A stretch of 64,000 nucleotides of DNA, taken from contig NZ_JH470338.1 of NCBI RefSeq assembly GCF_000239695.1, positions 310,001 to 374,000 of the forward strand, given 5' to 3'. Origin of the DNA: Actinomyces graevenitzii C83. GTDB lineage: Bacteria; Actinomycetota; Actinomycetes; Actinomycetales; Actinomycetaceae. The notes under the pieces were generated by a model. That model was given only the letters and a program-made list of their open reading frames with translations. It searched no databases and was not told the origin of the DNA. The translations under genes were made by a program, and so were the position numbers. Positions 1-9,987 of the stretch are shown here, in pieces (within the stretch, counting starts at the first letter, position 1; every line of letters starts with the position of its first letter).

Positions 1-629
1 AAAAAGACAAGCTGGCTTTTGAACGTGAAATGCTGGGCTTGTATGTTTCTGACCATCCGCTGCTGGGGATTGAACATATCCTTGCCCAGCTGGCTGATAC
101 TGAAATCTCGACTTTGCGTGAGGATGAGGAAAATACCCCGCAAAACGTTACTATTGCTGGTTTGATTACCTCACTGAACCGTAAAACCACTAAGAACGGT
201 AACTTGTGGGCCATTGCCACGGTTGAGGATCTGGGTGGCTCGATCGAGGTCATGTTCTTCCCACAGACCTACCAGACAGTGTCTACTATGTTGGCTCCAG
301 ACACGGTGGTTACGGTGCGCGGTAAGGTTAACCGGCGCGACGGCGAAACTAGCATCTACGCCCAAGAGATGACGCTGCCGGATGTATCTTCTGCGACCCA
401 TGAAGCAGTAACTATTACCGTGCCCGCCTCACGCTGCACCACCGCCCTAGTGGAGCAACTGCGTGAAGTGCTAGAACGCCACAGTGGTCCTTCCAATGTG
501 CGCATGACACTAACCAGCCCGGGCCGCGAGGTGCGCACTCAGCTCGATGAGCGCTGGCGTGTTAGCCCCACAACCGCCCTGTTTAGCGATCTAAAGGCTA
601 TTTTGGGGCCCAACTGTCTAAATCACTGA
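1..629 (+). CDS. dnaE: DNA polymerase III alpha subunit, C-terminal part (partial)
   Basis: This is the 3' end of the replicative polymerase gene. The frame is open from the first bases of the window, so the N-terminal PHP and polymerase domains lie outside it. Visible are a linker motif typical of DnaE just before the C-terminal region (EREMLGLYVSDHPL) and an OB-fold nucleic-acid-binding domain (VTIAGLITSLNRKTTKNG, then EVMFFPQTYQ and VRGKVNRRDGETSIYAQEM). A distal segment of about 70 residues follows. The ATG at 30 is internal methionine, not a start. The S4 protein gene follows after 14 bp. Function and family are clear; only the fragment length limits the call. Confidence 0.93.
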   Translation, partial: KDKLAFEREMLGLYVSDHPLLGIEHILAQLADTEISTLREDEENTPQNVTIAGLITSLNRKTTKNGNLWAIATVEDLGGSIEVMFFPQTYQTVSTMLAPDTVVTVRGKVNRRDGETSIYAQEMTLPDVSSATHEAVTITVPASRCTTALVEQLREVLERHSGPSNVRMTLTSPGREVRTQLDERWRVSPTTALFSDLKAILGPNCLNH

Positions 630-643
630 GCATAGGAGTTAAA

Positions 644-865
644 GTGGAACTGGAAATTATCCCGGTTACCGGCCAGATTAAATTAGGCCAGTTTCTTAAA
701 CTAGCTAATCTGGTTGAAGATGGTGCCAATGCCACCATCGCTATTCAAGGCGGGGATGTAAAGGTAAACGGCGAGGTAGAGACGCGTCGCGGGCACCGTT
801 TAAACGCTGGCGATAAGGTAATAGTGGACCTTCCTACTGGAGTTGTGGGGGCCCAAGTCGGCTAA
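644..865 (+). CDS. Small RNA-binding S4-domain protein
   Basis: A 73-residue protein that is almost entirely one S4 fold. It shows the typical S4 core IKLGQFLKLANLVEDG, then VKVNGEVETRRGHRL and GDKVIV. Single-domain S4 proteins of this kind (YaaA/YbcJ-like) bind structured RNA and are linked to ribosome function, but the exact target is not known from sequence. The GTG start at 644 is preceded by a GGAG ribosome site at about 631-634. It lies between dnaE and a ThrE-type exporter, 14 and 9 bp from its neighbours, so it is probably co-transcribed with them. Confidence 0.85.
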   Translation: MELEIIPVTGQIKLGQFLKLANLVEDGANATIAIQGGDVKVNGEVETRRGHRLNAGDKVIVDLPTGVVGAQVG

Positions 866-874
866 AATTTAACG

Positions 875-2206
875 GTGACTAGCCAAGACCCCAAACAATT
901 CCAAGATCCTCCGCTAGATGCGGATCGCCTCATGGCGCAATCTAATGTGGTGCTGCGACTGGGCTCAATGATGCTCACTTGTGGCGCCGGCGCCTATCGC
1001 GTTAAGTCTGCTATGGCCCGGGCTGCTGCAGCTGTGGGCCTAGACCGTCATGAGGCGCAAGTAACCATGAATGAAATCGTGGCCAGCGCTTTTGTAGGTA
1101 AAGAAAGGTTCCGCACGGTTGCTGTAGAACAGCGCCGCGTGGGCGTAAACGTAGACAAGCTTGAACGTCTACGCACTGTGGTAGAAAACCTTGAAGCCCA
1201 TGAACGGGTTGAAGATCTAAATGCCAAGCTAGATGAAGTAGCTAGCGTTAAACCCCTATATGGGGCCTTCGCTAATGCGGCAGCCTCAGGTGTGGCTTGT
1301 GCAGGTTTCTGTTTCCTAAATAAGGGTGGCCTTTACGAGTGCCTGGGCGTGTTGATTGCGGCATTCTTGGGCCAGGCACTACGCCGCTTCCTGCTGCACC
1401 GTGGCTGGCAGCACTTTGTGACCTGGCTACTGTGTGGTCTGCTGGGCTCTGGCGCCTATATGGCGGTGCTAGCTGGCATGGATCTAGCGGGCATCACTGA
1501 CAACACCCACCAGGCCGGGGTTATCTCCGCGATTTTGTTCCTGATCCCCGGTTTCCCAATGGTTACCGCCATGCTGGATATGATTCGCCAAGACTTTTTG
1601 TCGGCGCTTACCAGGATGTCCTACGTGATTATGGTGATGGCTGCTGCCGGTATTGCGGTGTGGGTTACCAGCTACGTAGCGAACTGGCCGGTAGATGGCC
1701 CTAAGCCAGCTGGCCCCACAGGATTGGCACTTTACTCGCTGGACCTGCTGTGTTCTTTTGTGGCCGCCTATGGCTTTGCCATGCTGTTTAACGCTCCTGC
1801 ACGAGCTGCCCTAGTAAGTGCTATTACCGGAGCCGTGGCTAACACTGGCCGTATTATTTTGATTAATGAAACTGGCCTGCCCTGGCACTTGGCAGTAGGC
1901 CTAGCCGCCTTGGTAATTGGCTTGATGGCGCAGCTGTTTGTTTCCTCTGCTTCCCTGTCGCGTGTGGCTTTGTCTGTACCTGCAGTAGTGATCATGATTC
2001 CAGGTGTGCCCTTCTATCGGGCTCTGAGTGCAATTAATGACCACACCATTGACACTTCAGTGGCTGTATCTACCGCTTTTGGCAACATTGCTGAGGTGGT
2101 TCTAGTTATTACCGCTATCGGTGCCGGCTTGGCATTGGCACGTGTAATCACTGACCGCAACTGGCGTCACGACTTTTCTACTTCGTCTCTACCTGACCTG
2201 CATTAA
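875..2206 (+). CDS. ThrE-family threonine/serine exporter
   Basis: A 443-residue inner-membrane protein of the ThrE family. The soluble N-terminal part (about residues 20-140) carries the family signature around LGSMMLTCGAGAYRVKSAM and the segment EAQVTMNEIVASAF. It is followed by about ten hydrophobic segments, first the ThrE domain and then the second ThrE/YjjB-like half. The fused two-domain layout is typical of actinobacterial ThrE, which exports threonine and serine. The GTG start follows the S4 gene by 9 bp with a weak ribosome site. A strong terminator lies 21 bp after the stop. Its place near ilv genes fits amino-acid homeostasis, but the substrate is inferred from the family. Confidence 0.82.
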   Translation: MTSQDPKQFQDPPLDADRLMAQSNVVLRLGSMMLTCGAGAYRVKSAMARAAAAVGLDRHEAQVTMNEIVASAFVGKERFRTVAVEQRRVGVNVDKLERLRTVVENLEAHERVEDLNAKLDEVASVKPLYGAFANAAASGVACAGFCFLNKGGLYECLGVLIAAFLGQALRRFLLHRGWQHFVTWLLCGLLGSGAYMAVLAGMDLAGITDNTHQAGVISAILFLIPGFPMVTAMLDMIRQDFLSALTRMSYVIMVMAAAGIAVWVTSYVANWPVDGPKPAGPTGLALYSLDLLCSFVAAYGFAMLFNAPARAALVSAITGAVANTGRIILINETGLPWHLAVGLAALVIGLMAQLFVSSASLSRVALSVPAVVIMIPGVPFYRALSAINDHTIDTSVAVSTAFGNIAEVVLVITAIGAGLALARVITDRNWRHDFSTSSLPDLH

Positions 2207-2226
2207 AACTGTCTGTAGAGAGACAA

Positions 2227-2254
2227 AATCGGGGAGGCATTAGCCTCCCCGATT
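2227..2254. terminator. Bidirectional intrinsic terminator
   Basis: A perfect 12-bp stem (AATCGGGGAGGC / GCCTCCCCGATT) with an ATTA loop and A/T runs on both sides. It sits between the 3' ends of the convergent ThrE-type and AspT-type genes and can serve both. Confidence 0.88.
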
Positions 2255-2310
2255 TGCTTGTAGACCTGCTCTTTATTATCTGCAGCCCTGCTTGCCACGC
2301 AGGCCGCAGA

Positions 2311-3927
2311 TTACAGGCCACCCATGATTTGGGCGATGAAGATCTTGGCCACCATAGCTACCGGATAAACCATGGCGTAACCCAGGGCCACACGTGGGTC
2401 CATGCCGGTGCGGTCGTTTGCAAAGGCCAGTACAGCAGGCTGAGTCTGGGCACCAGCTAACAAACCAGATAGGCGCGTACCGCCCATCTTGACCAGCCAG
2501 CGCATGCTTGCATACAGACCAGCGCCCACAATAGTGGTTACCACGATGCCGACAATCAAGATGTTAATCCAGCTACCGCTGGTGAAAGCCACACCAATCT
2601 GAGTACCAGCCTTAGTACCAGCCTGGGCCAGGAAGATTAACAGACCAAGCTCAGCTAGCACCTGCGTAGCAGTGGCCGGCAAGGAAGTAACCATTTTGCC
2701 GATACGGCCCAGGCGGCCAAAAATAAGACCCACAATTAGCGTGCCGGCAGCTGAACCAATGGAGAATGTAGCACCGGTGGGGGTGAAGAACTTGTACTCA
2801 CCGATGAAGATACCCAATGCCATGCCCAGGCCTAGAGCCACAGGGGAGAGGGAGGATAGGCCGCGCGCAGAGTCACCAAAGTACTTGGTTACCTCAGCTA
2901 GACGGTGAGTGGGGGCTACTACACGCAGACGGTCACCCATCTGTAGCACCAGACGCGGATCAGCCATCAGGTCTACGTCACCACGACGTACACGTGATAC
3001 CGAGGCATCAAAGCGGTGGTCCAGGTCAACCTCAGCCAGGGTGCGTCCAGCCAGCTTGGAGTTGGATACGGTGATGCGACGGAAGTCCAGATAGCGGCGG
3101 TCAGCAATAAGCGAGTGTGAAGAGTGGTGGCCTAGTAGATCCTGAGCGGCCTTAACCTTGTCCTCGGTACCTACTACGGTCAGTAGGTCATCGTGGTAGA
3201 CACGGTCAGTTAGATGCGGGGTCTTAATGGGCTTGTCCTCACCGCGAGCCAGACGCGAGAAACGCAGGTCACCGCCGGCGTCGATATCTTTAAGGATCTG
3301 GGCCAGGGTGAGGTTGTCGCGGCGGTCGACGCGGATAGTGGCGTTAATGATAGGGGTGGGGGCGTCAGTGTCCTTAGCGCGGTAGTGCAGGGCTAGCGAG
3401 GCAAAGAACAGCATGCCGATAACCCCAAATAGGTAGGCCACCGCATAACCCACAGTTGCAGTGGCAGGCCCATCTTGATTACCGGCGTTTTGGGCGGCGT
3501 CACCCGCAGCCGCTAGGGCCGGGGTGTTAGTGATGGCGCCTGCCCAGGTGCCGGCAATAAGTGCAGAGTTCATCCCAAAGGCACGCCCCAAAACTTGAGC
3601 AGCGCCAGCGGAAACGATAAATACGCCCAGCATGGCCAGCAGCGGACCAGCGGCAGTTTTAATTACCTGGAAGAAACCCGGGCCGGAAGAAACACCAATT
3701 GAGAAGGTGAAGATAGCTAGGCCCAGCGTGCCCAACAGCTGTGGTAGTTTTAGGTCAACGCCTAGGAAGTCTGCGTACGCACCCAGGGCAATACCTGCAA
3801 ACAGTACGGCAGCTGCGCCTAGACTGATGCCTTTAATCCTTATGTGTCCCACCAGCATGCCGACGCCGATTAGTAGGAACAGCACCAAGACTGGGTTTTT
3901 AGCTAGGTGCTCCATTATCTCGTGCAA
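2311..3927 (-). CDS. AspT/YidE/YbjL-family transporter with two TrkA-C domains
   Basis: A 538-residue membrane protein with the duplicated AspT/YidE/YbjL layout. The N-terminal half (about residues 1-185) has five or six membrane segments including LPQLLGTLGLAIFTFSIG and GTWAGAITNTPALAAA. Two soluble TrkA-C type domains lie at about 200-270 and 285-350 (VYHDDLLTVVGTEDKVKAA; ADPRLVLQMGDRLRVV). A second membrane half repeats the signature (ELGLLIFLAQAG; LSGLLAGAQTQPAVLAF). Characterised members exchange aspartate for alanine or carry dicarboxylates; the substrate here is not readable. It is transcribed alone, convergent with the ThrE-type gene. Confidence 0.85.
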   Translation of the reverse strand: MHEIMEHLAKNPVLVLFLLIGVGMLVGHIRIKGISLGAAAVLFAGIALGAYADFLGVDLKLPQLLGTLGLAIFTFSIGVSSGPGFFQVIKTAAGPLLAMLGVFIVSAGAAQVLGRAFGMNSALIAGTWAGAITNTPALAAAGDAAQNAGNQDGPATATVGYAVAYLFGVIGMLFFASLALHYRAKDTDAPTPIINATIRVDRRDNLTLAQILKDIDAGGDLRFSRLARGEDKPIKTPHLTDRVYHDDLLTVVGTEDKVKAAQDLLGHHSSHSLIADRRYLDFRRITVSNSKLAGRTLAEVDLDHRFDASVSRVRRGDVDLMADPRLVLQMGDRLRVVAPTHRLAEVTKYFGDSARGLSSLSPVALGLGMALGIFIGEYKFFTPTGATFSIGSAAGTLIVGLIFGRLGRIGKMVTSLPATATQVLAELGLLIFLAQAGTKAGTQIGVAFTSGSWINILIVGIVVTTIVGAGLYASMRWLVKMGGTRLSGLLAGAQTQPAVLAFANDRTGMDPRVALGYAMVYPVAMVAKIFIAQIMGGL

Positions 3928-4199
3928 GGCCTAGTCTCCTTTGAATATAAGCAGTGTGGCGACAAACCTTGTCGCCAAAGCCAACCTTCACGTTACAACG
4001 TGGCTGTGCCGGGACTTCAGGGCGTAGGTCCCTCTTGTCGGACAAGAAATGTCATGTCAAACACAGTGTAGCGCAACCATAATTATCTTGCATTCTAAGA
4101 CATGAACTTAAAATTTGAGACGATCTTGTTTGCTTTAAAGCTTGGCACTAGTCTTACTTAGGCTTAACCATGCGGAAAATCAAAAGGAGGGCTACAAGC
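3928..4199. other. Divergent intergenic region before ilvB
   Basis: The 272 bp between the aspT-type gene (-) and ilvB (+) contain inverted repeats: TTGTCGCC-type arms at about 3957-3978 and GGGAC/GTCCC at about 4013-4034. AT-rich DNA at 4075-4140 could hold promoters. I looked for a branched-chain leader peptide ahead of ilvB and found none, so classical attenuation is not supported. No riboswitch fold was recognised. Confidence 0.4.
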
Positions 4200-5948
4200 A
4201 TGACCGTCATGACCGGTGCACAAGCTTTAGTGCACGCCCTGGAGGAATTAGGGGTAACGGATGTGTTTGGGATGCCTGGGGGCGCTATCCTCCCCTTCTA
4301 TGATCCGTTGTATGCATCGACGAAAATCCGTCACGTCTTAGTGCGTCACGAACAAGGCGCTGGGCATGCTGCTGAAGGCTATGCCGTGGCTACCGGTAAG
4401 ACTGGTGTATGCATCGCTACCTCCGGACCTGGCGCCACTAACCTGATTACTGCTTTAGGTGACGCCATGATGGATTCGGTTCCGCTAGTGGCCATCACCG
4501 GCCAGGTGGGCTCTGCTTCAATTGGCACCGACGCCTTCCAGGAAGCTGACATTGTAGGCGCCACCATGCCCATGGCCAAGCATTCCTTCCTGGTCACCCG
4601 TGCCCAAGACATTCCTCAGCGTATTGCTGAGGCCTACCACCTGGCTAGCACCGGCCGCCCTGGCCCGGTACTAGTTGACGTCACCAAAGATGCGCAGGTG
4701 GGTGAAGTTGACTTCCAGTGGCCGGTAGAACTGGATTTGCCTGGTTACAGCATTCCTACGCGGGGGCGTGAGGATAAGTTCCAAGTCGCCGCCGACATGA
4801 TTTTCGCAGCCTCCAAGCCGGTTATTTACGCCGGTGGTGGTATCACCAGGGCAGGCGCGTCTGCAGCACTTAAGGCTCTGCTCGACGTCGCCCCCATCCC
4901 GACCGTAACCACCCTAAACGCCCTTGACGCGCTGGCAGCTACCCACCCACTAAACCTGGGTATGCCCGGTATGCACGGCACGGTGGCAGCAGTAGGGGCT
5001 CTGCAGCAAAGCGACCTAATTATTGCTCTGGGTGCACGCTTTGATGACCGCGTGACCGGCAAGCTTGATTGTTTCGCCCCGCACGCCCGCGTCATTCACA
5101 TCGACGTTGATCCGGCTGAAATCGGTAAGATCCGCGCCGCTGACCTAGGTATAGTGGCAGACCTTAAATACGCTCTGCCGCAACTAACCGAGGCCATTGC
5201 CGAGCTAAGCGCCCAGGTGGGGGAGAAGCCGGAATATGCCAGCTGGACTAACTACACTGCTTCGCTGCGCCGTCGTTACCCCGCTGGCTGGGCTCAGCCC
5301 GAAGACGGCAAGCTTTCGCCCCAGGAAGTAATCACTAAGATCGGCCGCTCTATTGCCGACGACGCCATTGTGGTTACCGGTGTGGGCCAGCACCAGATGT
5401 GGTCGGCCAACTTGATCGATCACCGTCACGCACGTTCCTGGCTATCTTCAGCTGGTAGCGGCACCATGGGCTACGGCGTTCCTGCCGCTATGGGTGCCAA
5501 AGTGGGTGCGCCCGAGCGCGACGTGTGGCTAATTGATGGCGATGGCTGTTTCCAGATGACCAACCAGGAGCTAGCTACTTGCTCGCTGGAAGGTATCGCC
5601 ATCAAGGTAGCTATTATCAATAACTCTTCGCTAGGTATGGTGCGCCAGTGGCAGACGCTGTTCTACGGCGGACGCTACTCCAACACTTCGCTACACACTG
5701 GCGATGAGATTCGCATCCCCGACTTCGTGACCTTGGCACAGGCCTACGGGGCAGTGGGACTGCGTTGTGAGCGAGCCGAGGACATTGAGGACGTTATTGC
5801 CCAGGCTAACGCCATCACGGACCGTCCGGTGGTAATCGACTTTGTCTGCTCGCCTGATGCTCAGGTGTGGCCGATGGTAGCGCCAGGTAGCGACAATAGC
5901 GACATTGAATATGCCAAGGGCCTACGCCCGGTTTGGGATGAGGAGTAA
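4200..5948 (+). CDS. ilvB: Acetolactate synthase, large catalytic subunit
   Basis: A ThDP-dependent enzyme that makes acetolactate or acetohydroxybutyrate from pyruvate, the first common step of valine, leucine and isoleucine synthesis. Residues 1-165 form the N-terminal ThDP domain ([14 protein letters not shown]; catalytic glutamate in [14 protein letters not shown]). A central FAD-binding domain and the C-terminal ThDP pyrophosphate domain with the [12 protein letters not shown]...INNSSLGMV metal motif follow. An upstream in-frame ATG at 4170 exists, but AGGAGG at 4185-4190 lies 9 nt before the ATG at 4200, giving [14 protein letters not shown] and about 582 residues, normal for the family. 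It heads ilvB-ilvN-ilvC, 3 bp before ilvN. Confidence 0.96.
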   Translation: MTVMTGAQALVHALEELGVTDVFGMPGGAILPFYDPLYASTKIRHVLVRHEQGAGHAAEGYAVATGKTGVCIATSGPGATNLITALGDAMMDSVPLVAITGQVGSASIGTDAFQEADIVGATMPMAKHSFLVTRAQDIPQRIAEAYHLASTGRPGPVLVDVTKDAQVGEVDFQWPVELDLPGYSIPTRGREDKFQVAADMIFAASKPVIYAGGGITRAGASAALKALLDVAPIPTVTTLNALDALAATHPLNLGMPGMHGTVAAVGALQQSDLIIALGARFDDRVTGKLDCFAPHARVIHIDVDPAEIGKIRAADLGIVADLKYALPQLTEAIAELSAQVGEKPEYASWTNYTASLRRRYPAGWAQPEDGKLSPQEVITKIGRSIADDAIVVTGVGQHQMWSANLIDHRHARSWLSSAGSGTMGYGVPAAMGAKVGAPERDVWLIDGDGCFQMTNQELATCSLEGIAIKVAIINNSSLGMVRQWQTLFYGGRYSNTSLHTGDEIRIPDFVTLAQAYGAVGLRCERAEDIEDVIAQANAITDRPVVIDFVCSPDAQVWPMVAPGSDNSDIEYAKGLRPVWDEE

Positions 5949-5951
5949 TAC

Positions 5952-6467
5952 ATGAGCACCACTAAACACACCCTCTCCGTGCTAGTTGAGAACAAGCCTG
6001 GCGTGCTTACCCGCGTGTCGGCACTATTTGCTCGACGCGGCTTCAATATTCACTCTTTGGCGGTAGGCCCCACCGAGCATCCCCAGATCTCGCGTATCAC
6101 CGTAATCGCCAATGCTGATGACACCGCCATGGACCAGGTGGTTAAACAGCTCAATAAGCTAGTAAATGTGCTCAAAATCGTTGAACTAGATCCGGCAGAC
6201 TCTGTTCAACGTGAGCTACTACTAATTAAAGTCTTGGCTAACGATGCTTCACGTACTGCGGTACTACAGATCGTTGACCTATTTAGGGCCCACGTCGTAG
6301 ACGTGCACCCAGACTCAGTGGTGATCGAAATGGTTGGCTCTGAGTCAAAAGTCCAGGCTCTGCTCAACTCCCTGCGCCCTTACGGCGTGAGTGAGATCGT
6401 TCAGTCTGGCACCGTAGCTATTAGTCGCGGTTCCCAGTCCATTACCGAAGAACTCAAAGAAAAGTGA
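5952..6467 (+). CDS. ilvN: Acetolactate synthase, small regulatory subunit
   Basis: The 171-residue regulatory partner of IlvB, which confers valine feedback inhibition. The N-terminal ACT domain (about 4-80) opens with HTLSVLVENKPGVLTRVSALFARRG, seen here in sections such as VLVENKPGVLTRVSAL and FNIHSLAVGPTE. The C-terminal ALS_ss domain (about 85-160) carries ELLLIKVLA and VIEMVGSESKVQALL. The gene begins 3 bp after ilvB and ends 9 bp before ilvC, so the three are one transcription unit. Length and motifs are canonical. Confidence 0.96.
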   Translation: MSTTKHTLSVLVENKPGVLTRVSALFARRGFNIHSLAVGPTEHPQISRITVIANADDTAMDQVVKQLNKLVNVLKIVELDPADSVQRELLLIKVLANDASRTAVLQIVDLFRAHVVDVHPDSVVIEMVGSESKVQALLNSLRPYGVSEIVQSGTVAISRGSQSITEELKEK

Positions 6468-7505
<1,038 letters not shown>

Positions 7506-7534
7506 GCGCAGCGCGCTATTTAAGTCAAGATGAT

Positions 7535-7569
7535 AACGGTGGCCACCGCGAAAGCAGGTGGCCACCGTT
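7535..7569 (+). terminator. Perfect hairpin between ilvC and ilvE
   Basis: A 13-bp perfect stem (AACGGTGGCCACC / GGTGGCCACCGTT) around a 9-nt loop, ending 8 nt before the ilvE ribosome site. It lacks a T-run, so it may be a weak or partial terminator, or an mRNA end-stabilising structure that sets ilvE expression below ilvBNC. Confidence 0.6.
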
Positions 7570-7588
7570 GTTAGAACAGGAGAAAATG

Positions 7589-8746
7589 ATGAGTGCAAAC
7601 CACGCAGCTACCCCTGAGGTAAGCGCTCTGGCCCAGGCTGCGGCCCAGCCGCTAGCACCAGCTGCTGAACTAGCTAAGCGTTTTCCACTAAGCGCCAGCG
7701 ATCACCGCGCCAGTGACACCCAGCGCCAGCAGGCCTTAGATGAGCTGCGCTTCGGTACGGTTTTTTCTGACCACATGGCCCACGCTCACTGGAGCTATGA
7801 AGCAGGCTGGTCCCAGCGTGAAGTAGTGCCTTTCGCTCCGCTTACGCTCTCTCCGGCAGCTGCCGTATTCCACTATGGCCAGGAAGTTTTTGAGGGCATT
7901 AAGGCCTACCGCCATGAGGATGGTTCAATCTGGACTTTCCGTCCCGGCTATAACGCTGCCCGACTAGCCGCCTCATGCCGCCGCCTATGCCTGCCTGAGC
8001 TAGAACATGAAGATTTTGTGGCTTCAATTGCCTCCCTGGTACGTGCTGATAACCAGTGGGTGCCCTCCAAGCCCGGTTCAAGCTTGTACCTGCGTCCCTT
8101 CATGATCGCCTCGGAGGCTTTCCTCGGAGTGCGCTCTAGCCATGAGGCTGACTACTACGTAATTGCTTCACCGGTGGGCCCCTACTTTGGTGACAAGGTA
8201 CAGGCTGTAGACATTTGGGTAACCACCTCCTACCACCGCGCTGGTGTGGGGGGTACGGGCGCAGCTAAGTGCGGCGGTAACTACGCTGCTTCGCTGATCG
8301 CCCAGGAAGAGGCTTATGCCAATGGCTGTAAGCAGGTTTGCTTCCTAGATGATGTCACCGCCTCGCACATTGAGGAGCTAGGTGGCATGAACGTATTTGT
8401 AGTGCGCGCTGACGGCTCAGTGGTAACTCCGCGTCTAAGTGGCACCATCTTGGAAGGCTGCACCCGCTCGGCCATTATTGAGCTACTCAAGAGTGAAGGC
8501 ACTAGCGTAAGTGAGGCAGACTTGACGCTGTCTGCTTTGCTTGACGATGTACGCAGCGGCAAGGTAACTGAAATCTTTGCCTGTGGTACGGCGGCGGTAG
8601 TGACCCCGATCGGTGCCCTAAAGGGCAAAGACTTCGAGGTCAGGCTTGAAGCTGGCCCGGTCACCAGTCACATTCACCAGCGTCTAACTGGTATCCAGTT
8701 TGGCAAGGTGGAAGACGAATTTGGCTGGATGTACCGTCTCGCCTAA
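7589..8746 (+). CDS. ilvE: Branched-chain amino acid aminotransferase
   Basis: A PLP-dependent class IV aminotransferase (class II BCAT group) that transfers amino groups between glutamate and the branched-chain keto acids. Visible are FHYGQEVFEGIKAYR, RPGYNAARLAASCRRLCLPE, the catalytic-lysine region GTGAAKCGGNYAASL (PLP lysine in AAKCGGNYA) and EELGGMNVFVV with GCTRSAIIELL. The ATG at 7589 is preferred over an upstream TTG at 7568 because AGGAG at 7578-7582 gives 6-nt spacing. The product is about 385 residues. Placement after ilvBNC fits the terminal step. A strong terminator follows. Confidence 0.94.
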   Translation: MSANHAATPEVSALAQAAAQPLAPAAELAKRFPLSASDHRASDTQRQQALDELRFGTVFSDHMAHAHWSYEAGWSQREVVPFAPLTLSPAAAVFHYGQEVFEGIKAYRHEDGSIWTFRPGYNAARLAASCRRLCLPELEHEDFVASIASLVRADNQWVPSKPGSSLYLRPFMIASEAFLGVRSSHEADYYVIASPVGPYFGDKVQAVDIWVTTSYHRAGVGGTGAAKCGGNYAASLIAQEEAYANGCKQVCFLDDVTASHIEELGGMNVFVVRADGSVVTPRLSGTILEGCTRSAIIELLKSEGTSVSEADLTLSALLDDVRSGKVTEIFACGTAAVVTPIGALKGKDFEVRLEAGPVTSHIHQRLTGIQFGKVEDEFGWMYRLA

Positions 8747-8813
8747 GCGGGCAGCGGCCTGCTTAAAGACTTGGCTTAGGCTGCGCTAGTAGCCTGAGTC
8801 CATTTACAACCCT

Positions 8814-8864
8814 AGCTGGTGCGGGTGGTTGGTATTAGCCGACCACCCGCACCGGCTGTTTTTT
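8814..8864 (+). terminator. Strong intrinsic terminator after ilvE
   Basis: A stem of about 19 bp with two G-T pairs (AGCTGGTGCGGG... pairing with ...CCCGCACCGGCT), loop TATTAG, followed by a run of six T at 8859-8864. This is the end of the ilv operon. Confidence 0.9.
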
Positions 8865-8912
8865 GGGTGCAGCTTAATTAGACCTGTTGGACTATTTTGT
8901 CAATAGCAAAGC

Positions 8913-8942
8913 TTGCTTATTTGTAAGGTTGACCCCTATCAT
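8913..8942 (+). promoter_or_regulatory. Possible promoter of the small membrane protein
   Basis: TTGCTT at 8913-8918 and TATCAT at 8937-8942 are separated by 18 bp, about 45 bp before the small ORF at 8983. This is a similarity to the sigma-70-type consensus only. Confidence 0.35.
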
Positions 8943-8982
8943 AGAGGGGAGACTTGTACCACAATTAAGTCAATGAAGGACG

Positions 8983-9189
8983 GTGAGCAGGATGCAAATG
9001 GATGATCGTTGTAATCGCTATGAAAAGCAGATTCAAAACGCCGCAACTGTGTTAATTGCCTCGGCTATTGTTGGTTTGGGGCTTTTTGTAATCGGTCTAG
9101 CGCCTTTTGGTGGAATTTGTTTTTTGATCGCATCTGTTAGCGCTTTAACGATTATCGCAAATAAGCTGCTGCTAATGCTGCGTGAGTAA
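8983..9189 (+). CDS. Small hypothetical membrane protein
   Basis: A 68-residue protein of no family I recognise. A charged N-terminus (CNRYEKQIQNAA) is followed by two hydrophobic stretches that nearly touch, about residues 22-40 (TVLIASAIVGLGLFVIGLA) and 43-62 (GGICFLIASVSALTIIANK). This suggests a helical hairpin in the membrane. The start is uncertain: GTG 8983, ATG 8992 and ATG 8998 are in frame and none has ideal ribosome-site spacing. It has its own possible promoter and a terminator directly after it, so it is probably a single-gene transcript. It is less GC-rich than its neighbours. Confidence 0.55.
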   Translation: MSRMQMDDRCNRYEKQIQNAATVLIASAIVGLGLFVIGLAPFGGICFLIASVSALTIIANKLLLMLRE

Positions 9190-9195
9190 ACCTAA

Positions 9196-9261
9196 TTAGA
9201 CCCACTAGCCCTGCTGGCGGTGGGTCTAACTAGTTTTAACAGTGGGTCTAACTAGTTTTAA
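9196..9261 (+). terminator. Terminator with tandemly duplicated 3' half
   Basis: TTAGACCCAC (9196-9205) pairs with GTGGGTCTAA (9220-9229), followed by CTAGTTTTA. The 20-bp stretch 9220-9239 is repeated exactly at 9242-9261 after a 2-bp spacer, giving a second possible 3' arm and T-run. It ends 7 bp before the stop of the minus-strand YggS gene. Confidence 0.7.
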
Positions 9262-9267
9262 GGCTGG

Positions 9268-9987
9268 CTAGTTTCTTTCCCCAAATACGGCGCGGCCCAC
9301 GCGTACCTGGGTGCTGCCCTCAGCAATAGCCCACTCAATATCATTAGTCATGCCCATAGATAGCTGGGTGCAAGCGGCTGTGCCCGGCGCGCCACTGGCG
9401 GCAATTTCCTGGGCTAGCTCACGTAGACGTGCGTAGCCGGCGCGCACCGGTGCCTCTTGGGAAGAATTTAGCCCAATCGTCATTAAACCAATTAGGTTCA
9501 GGCACTTTAACTCACCCACCTGGCAGGCTAAATCTAGGGCTGCCTCAGGGCTAACCCCGCTCTTGGTTTCCTCATCCGAAACGTTTACCTGCACCATTAC
9601 ATCTAGCTGACGCTCTTGACGCTGGCAAGCAGCCTCCAGGCGGTTAGCTAGCTCTAAGCTGGCAATAGTTTCGATGCCATCAGCCCAACGCAGCATGTGG
9701 TTAATTTTGTTGTGTTGCAAGGGCCCAATTAGGCGCATCTGGTGGGCGGCCACCTCCGGCTCAGCTAGAGCCGGGCCACTAGCCACCATTTCCTGCACCC
9801 GGTTGTGCCCCAATACCACCGGGCCTGGACGCAAAGTAGCCAGGGCATTAGTGGCCTGCACAATAGTTTGCGGGGTTTGGGTTTTAACCGCCAGCATCAG
9901 CCCAACCTGATCGCTGCGGCCAGCACGCTGGCGAGCTGAGTCAATACGTTCAAGGATGCGCTGTAGTGAATCGTAGATAGGACTCAT
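9268..9987 (-). CDS. YggS/PROSC-family PLP homeostasis protein
   Basis: A single-domain fold-type III PLP-binding protein of about 240 residues that buffers pyridoxal phosphate rather than catalysing a reaction. Seen are the lysine region LMLAVKTQTPQTIVQA, the VVLGHNRVQEMV segment, MRLIGPLQHNKIN, NVSDEETKSGVSPEA, GLMTIGLNS and QLSMGMTNDIEWAIAEGSTQVRVG. A longer frame reaches 10062, but the start at 9987 (MSPIYDSLQRIL) fits the family and has AAGGTG six bases upstream. The gene is divergent from nhaD. In many actinobacteria it sits in the division cluster; here it stands alone. Confidence 0.9.
   Translation of the reverse strand: MSPIYDSLQRILERIDSARQRAGRSDQVGLMLAVKTQTPQTIVQATNALATLRPGPVVLGHNRVQEMVASGPALAEPEVAAHQMRLIGPLQHNKINHMLRWADGIETIASLELANRLEAACQRQERQLDVMVQVNVSDEETKSGVSPEAALDLACQVGELKCLNLIGLMTIGLNSSQEAPVRAGYARLRELAQEIAASGAPGTAACTQLSMGMTNDIEWAIAEGSTQVRVGRAVFGERN

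Noticed and set aside
3928..4199. Leader-peptide attenuator or riboswitch before ilvB
   Set aside because: No short ORF rich in Leu, Val or Ile and no recognised aptamer were found.
7568..7588. TTG start for ilvE
   Set aside because: It lies in the hairpin and upstream of the AGGAG ribosome site that fits the ATG at 7589.
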